Assembly: GCA_910579685.1 (NCBI GenBank)
Contig: CAJTVN010000018.1
Span: 1-64,000, forward strand
Origin: an uncultured Lachnospiraceae bacterium
GTDB lineage: Bacteria > Bacillota > Clostridia > Lachnospirales > Lachnospiraceae
Length of the DNA stretch: 64,000 bases
Reading direction: 5' to 3'
The first letter of the stretch is position 1. Each line of letters begins with the position of its first letter. The notes beneath the pieces were generated by a model. It searched no databases, had not been told where the DNA came from, and was given only the letters and a program-made list of their open reading frames with translations. The position numbers and the translations under genes are program-made. Positions 16,831 through 24,873 of the stretch are shown here, piece after piece.

Positions 16831-16903
16831 ATGTGTAATCCAATCGGCAGGAGAGACTTTTGCCCTGCCTGCGTGCGGGGTGTGCGCTGCACATCTCTGT
16901 GTA

Positions 16904-16935
16904 CAAAAAAAGCTGCCATGAAATCATGACAGCTT
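16904..16935 (-). terminator. rho-independent terminator of rpmB
   Basis: On the minus strand, AAGCTGTCATGA pairs with TCATGGCAGCTT (one mismatch) and runs into a T7 tract. It lies 15 bp after the rpmB stop. Confidence 0.9.
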
Positions 16936-16949
16936 ACAGGTCGGCCGGT

Positions 16950-17135
16950 TTAAGCTCTCTCAACTTTGCCGGACTTAAGGCAATGCGTACAAACATGCAT
17001 TCTTTTGGAAGCGCCGTTTACCATGCATTTCACTCTCTTAATGTTGGACTTCCAAATCCGGTTCGATCTTCTATGAGAATGGCTTACGTTATTACCAAAA
17101 TGAACGCCCTTGCCACAAATATCACACTTAGCCAT
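16950..17135 (-). CDS. rpmB: 50S ribosomal protein L28
   Basis: 61 residues from ATG 17135, preceded by AGGAGGTGCAGCG. The sequence MAKCDICGKGVHFGNNVSHS is the standard L28 start, and the zinc-ribbon cysteine pairs are present: CDIC near the start and CTHC near the end. It is therefore the C+ (zinc-binding) form. It is a stand-alone gene with its own promoter and terminator, divergent from asp23, as in other Firmicutes. Confidence 0.97.
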   Translation of the reverse strand: MAKCDICGKGVHFGNNVSHSHRRSNRIWKSNIKRVKCMVNGASKRMHVCTHCLKSGKVERA

Positions 17136-17215
17136 CGCTGCACCTCCTAACAATTCAAAATTAATATCCATGTGCCTGTGTTTTCTTTTATGCGGAATGT
17201 CTCCACAACAGTTGT

Positions 17216-17244
17216 ATAATAGCAGAAAATCGCAGATAATGCAA
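17216..17244 (-). promoter_or_regulatory. rpmB promoter
   Basis: Minus-strand TTGCAT (17239-17244), 17-bp spacer, TATTAT (17216-17221) with an extended -10 TGC. The leader to the ATG is about 75 nt. Confidence 0.8.
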
Positions 17245-17290
17245 GTACAAAATTATAAAATTTATTGTTTCATTTTTGGGTAATAAAGGG

Positions 17291-17296
17291 TATAAT
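17291..17296 (+). promoter_or_regulatory. asp23-fakA promoter (-10)
   Basis: TATAAT at 17291-17296, with only a weak -35 (TTTCAT at a 17-bp spacing). It lies 46 bp before the Asp23-family start. Confidence 0.55.
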
Positions 17297-17341
17297 TAAA
17301 ATATATGGTTATAGCTATGCAAAATTTTAAGGAGGCAGCCT

Positions 17342-17701
17342 ATGAAAACTTCTTCAATGAATACTCATATGGGAAATATTGCTATTGACAATGAAGTGAT
17401 AGCCCGGTACGCAGGCAGTGTTGCCATGGAGTGCTTCGGTATTGTCGGTATGGCAGGCATAAATGTGAAGGACGGACTGGTCAAGCTTTTGAAAATGGAC
17501 AGCATGACAAGAGGCATCAACGTATCCATTAAAAACAACAAACTGACGCTGAATTTCCATGTGATCGTAGCATATGGGGTAAGTATAATAGCGGTATCGG
17601 ATAATCTTATCAGCAATGTGAAATATAAGGTTGAGGAATTTACGGGAATTAAAATTGAAAAAATAAACATCTTTGTAGAAGGTGTTAGAGTGATTGATTA
17701 G
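17342..17701 (+). CDS. Asp23/Gls24 family envelope stress protein (YloU-like)
   Basis: 119 residues. The family start GNIAIDNEVIARYAGSVAME and the end VNIFVEGVRVID-like segment (KINIFVEGVRVID) are conserved. AAGGAGG precedes the ATG. It is encoded 14 bp before the FakA homologue, exactly as yloU-yloV in Bacillus. Asp23-family proteins are cytoplasmic or membrane-associated and linked to envelope stress, but a molecular activity is not established. Confidence 0.92.
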   Translation: MKTSSMNTHMGNIAIDNEVIARYAGSVAMECFGIVGMAGINVKDGLVKLLKMDSMTRGINVSIKNNKLTLNFHVIVAYGVSIIAVSDNLISNVKYKVEEFTGIKIEKINIFVEGVRVID

Positions 17702-17715
17702 GAGGAGGATTTGTT

Positions 17716-19374
17716 GTGGCAAATACAATCGACGCTAAGTTGCTCTCAAAGATGTTCTTAGCTGGCGCAAAAAACCTGGAAGCGAAAAAAGAGTGGATCA
17801 ATGATTTGAATGTATTTCCCGTGCCGGACGGGGATACGGGAACCAATATGACGCTTACGATCATGTCCGCGGCCAAAGAGGTTTCCTCCATGGAAGACCT
17901 TGATATGGTTTCCCTGTGTAAAGCAATTTCGTCCGGTTCCCTGCGGGGGGCAAGAGGAAATTCCGGCGTTATTCTTTCTCAGCTTTTCCGGGGTTTTACC
18001 AAATCCATACGGGAAAAGGACGCTTTGAATGTTTCGATTCTTGCGGATGCCTTTGAGAAGGCGGTGGAGACTGCTTATAAGGCTGTTATGAAGCCCAAGG
18101 AGGGGACAATCCTCACAGTGGCCCGGGGAGCGAGCGAGAGGGCAAGAGAACTGGCCGAGGAAGGCTGCGAGGATTTAAATTACTTTTTTGATGAAGTGAT
18201 CAAATACGCAGACGAGATTTTAGAGAGAACGCCAGAGATGCTTCCGGTTTTGAAACAGGCCGGCGTCGTGGATTCCGGCGGCCAGGGACTGATGCAGGTG
18301 TTAAAGGGTGCTTACGACGCATTTCTTGGCAAGGAATTTGATTTGTCCATTCCTGAGGTGACACATGTGAAGCCGGTCCAGACTGGTATGGGCGCCCAGG
18401 CCGAGGCTGACATCAAATTCGGTTACTGTACGGAATTTATTATTATGCTCACCAGGAATTTTAACATCAAGCAGGAGATTGATTTCAAAGAATATTTGGA
18501 ATCCATCGGTGATTCCATCGTGGTAGTTGCAGATGACGACGTGGTCAAGGTGCACGTACATACCAACGATCCGGGACTCGCAATCCAGAAGGCTCTGAAG
18601 TATGGCGCACTTTCCAACATGAAGATTGACAATATGCGGCTCGAGCATCAGGAAAAGCTTTTTAAACAGCAGGAGGATACGAAGGCGGAGGATGCCGGGG
18701 AAAAGATGCCCCATAAGGAGATCGGATTTATTGCGGTTTCGGCAGGTGAGGGCATAAACGAGATTTTCCGGGGCCTTGGAGTGGATTATATCATTGAGGG
18801 CGGACAGACGATGAATCCCAGCACGGAGGACATGCTGAACGCCATTGACAAGGTGAACGCCGATACGGTTTTCATTCTTCCAAACAACAAGAATATCATT
18901 CTTGCGGCAAATCAGGCGAAGGCCATGACGGAGGATAAGGAAATCCTTGTGATTCCCACCAAGACAATCCCCCAGGGGATCACGGCCATTATCAACTATG
19001 TTCCGGATCTTGCGGCCGGGGATAATGCGGAAACCATGAACGGCGAGATCGGCAGCGTCAAAACGGGCCAGGTTACCTATGCGGTCCGGGATACTGTGAT
19101 TGAGGACAAGGAGATCAGGCAGGGCGATTATATGGGAATCGGAGATTCCGGAATCCTTTCCGTGGATGTGGATGTGGATCAGGCGGCCTTTGCCATGATT
19201 CAGGAGATGATGGATGATTCCCTTGAACTGATCAGCATTTATTATGGGGCTGAGGTGTCCGAAGAGGCGGCGAAGAGGCTGAGAGAGCGGGTGGCGAAGG
19301 CATACCCTTCCTGTGATGTGGAGCTGCAGTATGGCGGCCAGCCGATTTATTACTATATCGTGTCTGCGGAATAA
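17716..19374 (+). CDS. fakA: fatty acid kinase subunit FakA (DAK2/YloV family)
   Basis: 552 residues with a GTG start at 17716 placed 7 bp after GGAGGAGG. The N-terminal DAK2 ATP-binding domain has LNVFPVPDGDTGTNM (the aspartates bind Mg-ATP) and SGSLRGARGNSGVILSQ. A middle domain and a C-terminal DegV-like part (about 330-552) follow. FakA phosphorylates fatty acids held by a FakB (DegV) partner so that they can enter phospholipids. A DegV protein is encoded at 22036, after recG and an IS110 remnant. Confidence 0.93.
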   Translation: MANTIDAKLLSKMFLAGAKNLEAKKEWINDLNVFPVPDGDTGTNMTLTIMSAAKEVSSMEDLDMVSLCKAISSGSLRGARGNSGVILSQLFRGFTKSIREKDALNVSILADAFEKAVETAYKAVMKPKEGTILTVARGASERARELAEEGCEDLNYFFDEVIKYADEILERTPEMLPVLKQAGVVDSGGQGLMQVLKGAYDAFLGKEFDLSIPEVTHVKPVQTGMGAQAEADIKFGYCTEFIIMLTRNFNIKQEIDFKEYLESIGDSIVVVADDDVVKVHVHTNDPGLAIQKALKYGALSNMKIDNMRLEHQEKLFKQQEDTKAEDAGEKMPHKEIGFIAVSAGEGINEIFRGLGVDYIIEGGQTMNPSTEDMLNAIDKVNADTVFILPNNKNIILAANQAKAMTEDKEILVIPTKTIPQGITAIINYVPDLAAGDNAETMNGEIGSVKTGQVTYAVRDTVIEDKEIRQGDYMGIGDSGILSVDVDVDQAAFAMIQEMMDDSLELISIYYGAEVSEEAAKRLRERVAKAYPSCDVELQYGGQPIYYYIVSAE

Positions 19375-19481
19375 ATAGCGCACCACCACCTGTCCAGCCT
19401 TACATGGCAAAAGGACGCATGGTAAAATATCAAAAGACAGAGAACCGTGCCGTAAATTTTCTCGGAAAGAGGTGCCATTTT

Positions 19482-19709
19482 ATGAAGAAAGTTTACGACA
19501 ATTGTTGTGGTATTGATGTGCATAAAAACTTATGGTTGCCTGCTTTATCCATGGCAAAGAGCAGGAAGTCCGTGAGTTTGGCATTTCAGGATTTAGATGC
19601 GGATTATTACAACCAATTCAATAAGGAACGCAAAATCAACGTCTACCTGAAGAAATTAAAAGCATTAGGCTGGGAAATGCCTGAAGCCATGGAAGCACAA
19701 CCAGCTTAA
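19482..19709 (+). pseudogene. IS110 transposase remnant
   Basis: ATG 19482 opens MKKVYDNCCGIDVHKNLW, the RuvC-like DEDD N-terminus of IS110 transposases (first catalytic Asp in GIDVHK). After a +1 shift the expected HGKEQEVREFG is read in another frame until about 19600. The original frame then resumes with DADYYNQFNKERKINVYLKK, LKALGWEMPEAM and the stop, which is the transposase C-terminus. About 300 internal residues, including the Tnp_20 serine domain, are gone. It is not functional. Confidence 0.85.
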
Positions 19710-19840
19710 TCATAAATTTGAAGCAAAATCTTGTTATAGGGACAGTCTGCGCTTTTTTATCCCCCGCAAGATTCTGTTTCATAGTAATATACAAATGCAA
19801 ACAAACGCTGCCACGCTTTTGCGTCAGCTTACTGTAAGAG

Positions 19841-19866
19841 AAAGGACGGCCAATTACCGTCCTTTT
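19841..19866 (+). terminator. terminator-like hairpin before recG
   Basis: AAAGGACGG-CCAATTA-CCGTCCTTTT (19841-19866). It has a perfect 9-bp stem with a short T run and would stop transcription coming from fakA and the IS remnant. Confidence 0.7.
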
Positions 19867-19924
19867 CTGCGCCAGCGGCTTCGTTTGGCCGGACGGGCAG
19901 ACGAAGGCAGTGTGGAGGTATCGT

Positions 19925-21982
19925 ATGAACTACATGGATGATATCACAAAATTAAAAGGGGTCGGGGAAAAGACGGCAAAGCTTTTTCACAGGCTGGAAA
20001 TCCAAAATATCAGAGATCTCCTTCACCATTTCCCCAGGGACTATGAAGCCTTCGGCCAGCCCGTAAAGGTGTCACAGGCGCCGCTGGACGAACCGGTAAC
20101 GCTCAGACTTACTGTTTTATCCGACTTTCAGTGGAAGAAGGTCCGCCAGCTTACCGTGGGGAGCGGGGTGGCGGCGGACGACACGGGAAGGGTTACTATC
20201 ACATATTTTAATGCCTCCTATCTGAAAAATATGCTCAGGAAAGGAAATACCTATCTGGTAAGAGGAAAAATGAAGCGGGCTCAGGGAGCCTTCCATATGG
20301 ATCAGCCAAAGCTCTTTACCTTTGAAGAATACAGGCAGAAAGCGGGAAGCCTGCAGCCCTGTTACGGACTGACGGCCGGGCTTACCAACAATGCCGTCAT
20401 GAAGGCGGTCAGACAGGCTCTCGAAGCTGTCTGCGAAAAGGAGTATCTTCCAGAGAAGATTCTTTTGGAGTATGGGCTTGTCTCCAGGCAACAGGCGTTT
20501 TGGGACATTCATTTTCCGGAGGATTACGAGTGTATGAGAGAAGCCAGAAAGCGTCTTGCGTTTGACGAGTTTTTTGCCTTTCTGTTCTCACTGCGGAAGC
20601 TGAAAAACCGGAATGAGAATCACAAATCCTCCTATCCCATGATTGAGACGGCGGAAGCGGGACGTCTGATCGAGGCGCTTCCCTACCGCCTTACCGGTGC
20701 GCAGCTTCGGGTATGGAGGGAAATTGAGGACGACCTCGTCAGCGGAAACCGCATGAACCGGCTGGTGCAGGGAGATGTGGGAAGCGGAAAGACGATTCTT
20801 GCCTTTCTTGCGCTGATCCTTGCGGTTTCCAACGGCTACCAGGGCGCAATGATGGCACCCACAGAGATTCTGGCACAGCAGCATTACGAGCAGCTAAGGG
20901 ATCTTGCGGAAAAACACCGCCTTCCCATTCGGTCAATTTTATTGACCGGGTCAGTCTCCAGCACGGAGAAAAAGAAGATCTATCAGAAAATCGAATCCGG
21001 GGAGGTTAATGTAATCATCGGAACCCATGCCCTGATCCAGGAAAAGGTGAAGTATCGTTCTCTTGGGCTTGTTATTACGGATGAACAGCACCGCTTTGGC
21101 GTGAGACAGAGGGAGAGCTTTGGAGAAAAAGGAGAAAACGCCCATGTCCTCGTGATGAGCGCAACGCCCATTCCCAGGACGCTGGCGATCATTCTCTACG
21201 GCGATCTTCATCTTTCCCTGGTGGACGAGCTTCCTGCGCAGCGGCTTCCGATCAAAAACTGTGTGGTGAATACGCGGTACCGGAAGAAAGCGTATGGATT
21301 TATCGCGGCGGAAGTGAAAAAGGGACGGCAGGTCTACGTGATCTGCCCTATGGTGGATGAAAATGAAAATGCGGGTGATATTGAAAACGTGACGGATTAT
21401 ACGCAGAAGCTGCGAAACGAGCTGCCCGTGCAGATCCGGATTGAATTTTTGCACGGGAAAATGCGGCCCGCTGAAAAAAACCGGATCATGGAGGAGTTTT
21501 CCCGCGGGAACATTGACGTTCTGGTTTCCACCACGGTGATCGAGGTTGGGATCAATGTGCCGAATGCCACGGTGATGATGGTGGAAAATGCGGAGCGTTT
21601 CGGCCTTGCGCAGCTTCACCAGCTTCGCGGGAGAATCGGCAGGGGGAAGGAACAGTCTTACTGCATTTTCGTGAGCGGGACGGACACGGAGGCGTCCATG
21701 CAGCGGCTCGAGATTTTGAACAAGTCCAACGACGGTTTTTTTATTGCGGAGGAGGATCTGAAAATGCGGGGTCCCGGCGATCTGTTCGGAATCCGCCAAA
21801 GCGGCAGCCTTTCCTTTGAGGTGGCGGACATTTATGAGGACAGTTCTTTGCTTAAGAGGATCAGCGTAACTGTGGATGAAATCCTGAATGAGGATGCTTC
21901 GCTGGAATCGGAAAAATACGCCTGCATCCGAAGCTTCCTGGATCAAAATACGGCGAATTTTATTGACTTTGGAACAATCTGA
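19925..21982 (+). CDS. recG: ATP-dependent DNA helicase RecG
   Basis: 685 residues from ATG 19925, 6 bp after GGAGG. The N-terminal wedge/OB domain starts KLKGVGEKTAKLFHRLEI. Helicase motifs: I GDVGSGKT, II ITDEQHRFGVRQRE, III VMSATPIPRTLA, V STTVIEVGINVPNA, VI QLHQLRGRIGRGKEQSYC. RecG remodels stalled forks and Holliday junctions. It sits after fakA as in Bacillus (yloV-sdaA-recG), but is separated from it here by a decayed IS110. Confidence 0.97.
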   Translation: MNYMDDITKLKGVGEKTAKLFHRLEIQNIRDLLHHFPRDYEAFGQPVKVSQAPLDEPVTLRLTVLSDFQWKKVRQLTVGSGVAADDTGRVTITYFNASYLKNMLRKGNTYLVRGKMKRAQGAFHMDQPKLFTFEEYRQKAGSLQPCYGLTAGLTNNAVMKAVRQALEAVCEKEYLPEKILLEYGLVSRQQAFWDIHFPEDYECMREARKRLAFDEFFAFLFSLRKLKNRNENHKSSYPMIETAEAGRLIEALPYRLTGAQLRVWREIEDDLVSGNRMNRLVQGDVGSGKTILAFLALILAVSNGYQGAMMAPTEILAQQHYEQLRDLAEKHRLPIRSILLTGSVSSTEKKKIYQKIESGEVNVIIGTHALIQEKVKYRSLGLVITDEQHRFGVRQRESFGEKGENAHVLVMSATPIPRTLAIILYGDLHLSLVDELPAQRLPIKNCVVNTRYRKKAYGFIAAEVKKGRQVYVICPMVDENENAGDIENVTDYTQKLRNELPVQIRIEFLHGKMRPAEKNRIMEEFSRGNIDVLVSTTVIEVGINVPNATVMMVENAERFGLAQLHQLRGRIGRGKEQSYCIFVSGTDTEASMQRLEILNKSNDGFFIAEEDLKMRGPGDLFGIRQSGSLSFEVADIYEDSSLLKRISVTVDEILNEDASLESEKYACIRSFLDQNTANFIDFGTI

Positions 21983-22035
21983 CAGTAATATATATTTGTA
22001 TTTTATACTTATTTTTGGAAAGTGAGGAAACACAG

Positions 22036-22896
22036 GTGGGAAAAGTTGCGGTAATAACAGACAGTAACAGCGGTATCACGCAGTCTCAGGCAAAGGAGCT
22101 GGGTATTTTTGTCCTTCCCATGCCTTTTATGATTGACGAGGAGCCCTTTTTTGAAGATATCAATCTGACTCAGGAGGAATTTTACCAAAAGCTTGAGACG
22201 GGTGCGAACGTGGTGACCAGCCAGCCGTCGCCGGAATCTGTTCTCAAGATGTGGAAAGAGGTTCTTTGCAAGTACGATGAAATCGTTCATATTCCCATGA
22301 GCAGCGGCCTTTCCGGCTCCTGTCAGAGCGCAATGATGCTGGCGGAGGATTTCAACGGCAGGGTGCAGGTGGTAAACAATCAGCGTATCTCCGTAACCCA
22401 GCGTCAGTCCGCAATGGACGCCCTGGAGCTCGCAGAGCGAGGGATGAATGCCGGACAGATTAAGGATTTCCTGGAGAAGGATAAGTTTAATTCCAGTATT
22501 TACATTATGCTCAACACGCTTTCCTATCTGAAAAAGGGCGGGCGCATTACCCCTGCGGCTGCGGCAATCGGCACGCTGCTTAAGCTAAAGCCGGTGCTAC
22601 AGATTCAGGGGGATAAGCTTGACGCCTTTGCAAAGGCGAGGACGGCAAGCCAGGGAAAGGCAACCATGATCAATGCGATCCGCAGTGATATGGAGAACCG
22701 GTTCGGAGGAGCTTCCAAAGAAAACATCTGGCTTGAGGTGGCTTACTCGAAGGACCGGGATGCGGCTCTTGCCTTCAGGGATGAGCTTTTGCGGGAATTC
22801 CCCGGATTTGATATCTGGGTGGATCCTTTGTCACTGAGCGTGGCATGCCATATCGGGCCGGGCTCCCTTGCAGTCGCCTGCTGCAAAAAGATTTGA
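22036..22896 (+). CDS. DegV family fatty-acid-binding protein (FakB-like)
   Basis: 286 residues. The GTG at 22036 with GAGG 8 bp upstream is preferred over a TTG at 22015 that has no ribosome site. The family start is VAVITDSNSGITQSQAKELG. The lipid-carboxylate site is visible as VTSQPSPESV, then HIPMSSGLSGSCQSA, and the end has HIGPGSLAVAC. DegV proteins hold a fatty acid for phosphorylation by FakA, whose gene lies 2.7 kb upstream, so this is a natural partner. Confidence 0.9.
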   Translation: MGKVAVITDSNSGITQSQAKELGIFVLPMPFMIDEEPFFEDINLTQEEFYQKLETGANVVTSQPSPESVLKMWKEVLCKYDEIVHIPMSSGLSGSCQSAMMLAEDFNGRVQVVNNQRISVTQRQSAMDALELAERGMNAGQIKDFLEKDKFNSSIYIMLNTLSYLKKGGRITPAAAAIGTLLKLKPVLQIQGDKLDAFAKARTASQGKATMINAIRSDMENRFGGASKENIWLEVAYSKDRDAALAFRDELLREFPGFDIWVDPLSLSVACHIGPGSLAVACCKKI

Positions 22897-22932
22897 AATT
22901 GTGCCGCATAGGCAAAGGAAAGAGGTTAACAT

Positions 22933-24855
22933 ATGGCAAATGCACCAGTTTATGATGCCTCCAGCATAACCGTGCTGGAGGGCCTTGAGGCGGTGAGAAA
23001 AAGGCCCGGTATGTATATCGGGAGTGTCTCCACCAGGGGGCTCAATCATCTGATATATGAAATTGTGGATAATGCGGTGGATGAACACCTGGCAGGCTTC
23101 TGTGATCGGATCACCGTGATTCTGGAGGCGGATGGCTCCGCCACGGTGGAGGATAACGGAAGGGGCATACCGGTGGGGATGCATGAGAAGGGAATCAGTG
23201 CGGAGCGCCTTGTATTTACAACCCTTCATGCCGGCGGAAAATTTGATAATTCCGCCTATAAGACCAGCGGGGGACTTCACGGTGTCGGTTCCTCCGTGGT
23301 AAACGCCCTGTCATCCTATTTGACGGTCCGGGTGAAGAACGGGGGAAATATTTACGAGGACCGGTATGAGAGAGGGATTCCCTCCGTCGAGCTTGTGGAC
23401 GGCCTTCTGCCTGTGGTGGGCAGGGCAAAGGGATCCGGAACTATCATCAATTTTCTGCCGGACGATACGATTTTTGACAAAACCCGTTTTCGGGAGGAAG
23501 AGATCAAGAGCCGGCTTCACGAAACCGCTTATCTGAATCCCAGTCTTACGATTATCTTTGAGGATAAGAGAAAGCCGGAAACGGAGCATCTGGAATTTCA
23601 TGAGCCGGATGGGATTATCGGCTTTATCAAGGACATGAACAAGTCAAAGGAGCCGCTCCATGATATTATCTATTTTGCAGGCGAGAGCGAAGGGATTACG
23701 GTGGAGGGAGCGTTCCAGTACGTCAACGAATTTCATGAGAATGTGCTTGGCTTTTGCAACAATATCTATAATGCGGAGGGCGGAACCCACCTGACCGGCT
23801 TCAAGACCGCCTTCACCAATATTATCAATACGTATGCCCGGGAACTGAATGTCCTGAAGGAAAAGGATGCAAATTTTACCGGAGCGGACGTGAGAAACGG
23901 GATTACCGCCGTGATCACGATCAAGCATCCGGATCCGAGGTTCGAGGGACAGACCAAGACCAAGCTCGATAATCAGGACGCCGCAAAGGTGGTGAGCAAG
24001 GTCGCTTCCGAGGAGCTGGTAAGATACCTTGACAGGAATCTGGACACGCTCAAGTCGATCATAAGCTGTGCGGAAAAGGCGGCGAAGATCCGCAAGAGCG
24101 AGGAAAAGGCGAAGACGAATATGCTCTCCAAACAGAAGTTTTCCTTTGATTCCAATGGAAAGCTTGCGAACTGCGAGTCCAGGGACGCCTCCAAATGCGA
24201 AATCTTTATCGTGGAGGGAGATTCTGCGGGAGGAAGCGCCAAGACCGCCAGAAACCGGGCTTATCAGGCAATTCTTCCGATCCGCGGGAAGATTCTGAAT
24301 GTGGAGAAGGCCAGTATCGACAAGGTGCTTGCCAATGCCGAGATCAAAACCATGATCAATGCGTTCGGCTGCGGTTTTTCGGAAGGGTATGGGAACGATT
24401 TTGATATCACGAAGCTTCGCTATGACAAGATCATCATCATGGCGGATGCGGATGTGGACGGCGCTCACATTTCCAATCTTTTACTCACTCTGTTTTACCG
24501 CTTTATGCCGGAACTGATCTTTGAGGGCCATATTTATATTGCCATGCCGCCTCTTTACAAGGCCATGCCGAGCAAGGGGGCTGAAGAGTATCTCTATGAC
24601 GACAAGGCTCTGGAGCGCTACCGCAAGCGCCACAAGGGTCCCTTTACCCTGCAGCGCTACAAGGGTCTCGGCGAGATGGATGCGGATCAGCTGTGGGAGA
24701 CCACGCTGAACCCGGAGACAAGGATGCTGAAGCTGGTGGAGATTGAGGATGCCCGCATGGCGTCCGAGGTGACGGAGATGCTCATGGGAACGGATGTCCC
24801 TCCAAGGAAGGCGTTTATCTATGATCATGCCCAGGACGCAGAACTGGATATCTAA
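22933..24855 (+). CDS. type IIA DNA topoisomerase, B subunit (GyrB/ParE family)
   Basis: 640 residues. The GHKL ATPase motifs are EIVDNAVDEHLAG, VEDNGRGIPVGMHEK and TSGGLHGVGSSVVNALS. The TOPRIM domain has FIVEGDSAGGSAKTARNR and DADVDGAHISNLLLT. The end is LQRYKGLGEMDADQLWETT. Length and lack of the proteobacterial insert fit Gram-positive GyrB/ParE. It is paired with an A subunit 18 bp downstream, away from any dnaA/recF context. The A subunit lacks the gyrase box, so I infer a topoisomerase IV-type enzyme. Confidence 0.88.
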   Translation: MANAPVYDASSITVLEGLEAVRKRPGMYIGSVSTRGLNHLIYEIVDNAVDEHLAGFCDRITVILEADGSATVEDNGRGIPVGMHEKGISAERLVFTTLHAGGKFDNSAYKTSGGLHGVGSSVVNALSSYLTVRVKNGGNIYEDRYERGIPSVELVDGLLPVVGRAKGSGTIINFLPDDTIFDKTRFREEEIKSRLHETAYLNPSLTIIFEDKRKPETEHLEFHEPDGIIGFIKDMNKSKEPLHDIIYFAGESEGITVEGAFQYVNEFHENVLGFCNNIYNAEGGTHLTGFKTAFTNIINTYARELNVLKEKDANFTGADVRNGITAVITIKHPDPRFEGQTKTKLDNQDAAKVVSKVASEELVRYLDRNLDTLKSIISCAEKAAKIRKSEEKAKTNMLSKQKFSFDSNGKLANCESRDASKCEIFIVEGDSAGGSAKTARNRAYQAILPIRGKILNVEKASIDKVLANAEIKTMINAFGCGFSEGYGNDFDITKLRYDKIIIMADADVDGAHISNLLLTLFYRFMPELIFEGHIYIAMPPLYKAMPSKGAEEYLYDDKALERYRKRHKGPFTLQRYKGLGEMDADQLWETTLNPETRMLKLVEIEDARMASEVTEMLMGTDVPPRKAFIYDHAQDAELDI

Positions 24856-24873
24856 GAAAGGCTTTGAATTTCA

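Larger units (their letters stand above)
19375..19924 (+). mobile_element. decayed IS110-family insertion sequence
   Basis: This 550-bp gap between fakA and recG is occupied by an IS110 derivative. There are about 107 bp of non-coding sequence, a transposase remnant (19482-19709), then about 130 bp of non-coding sequence up to a hairpin at 19841. Exact ends cannot be set because IS110 elements lack clear terminal inverted repeats. Only the element's edges and the two ends of its transposase are left. Confidence 0.65.

Noticed and set aside
16846..16868. GGCAGG...CCTGCC hairpin after the 47-aa gene as a terminator
   Set aside because: Short stem with a loop of more than 10 nt and no T run; too weak to call.
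22015..22035. TTG start for the DegV protein
   Set aside because: No ribosome site precedes it, whereas GTG 22036 has GAGG at correct spacing and begins the conserved sequence.
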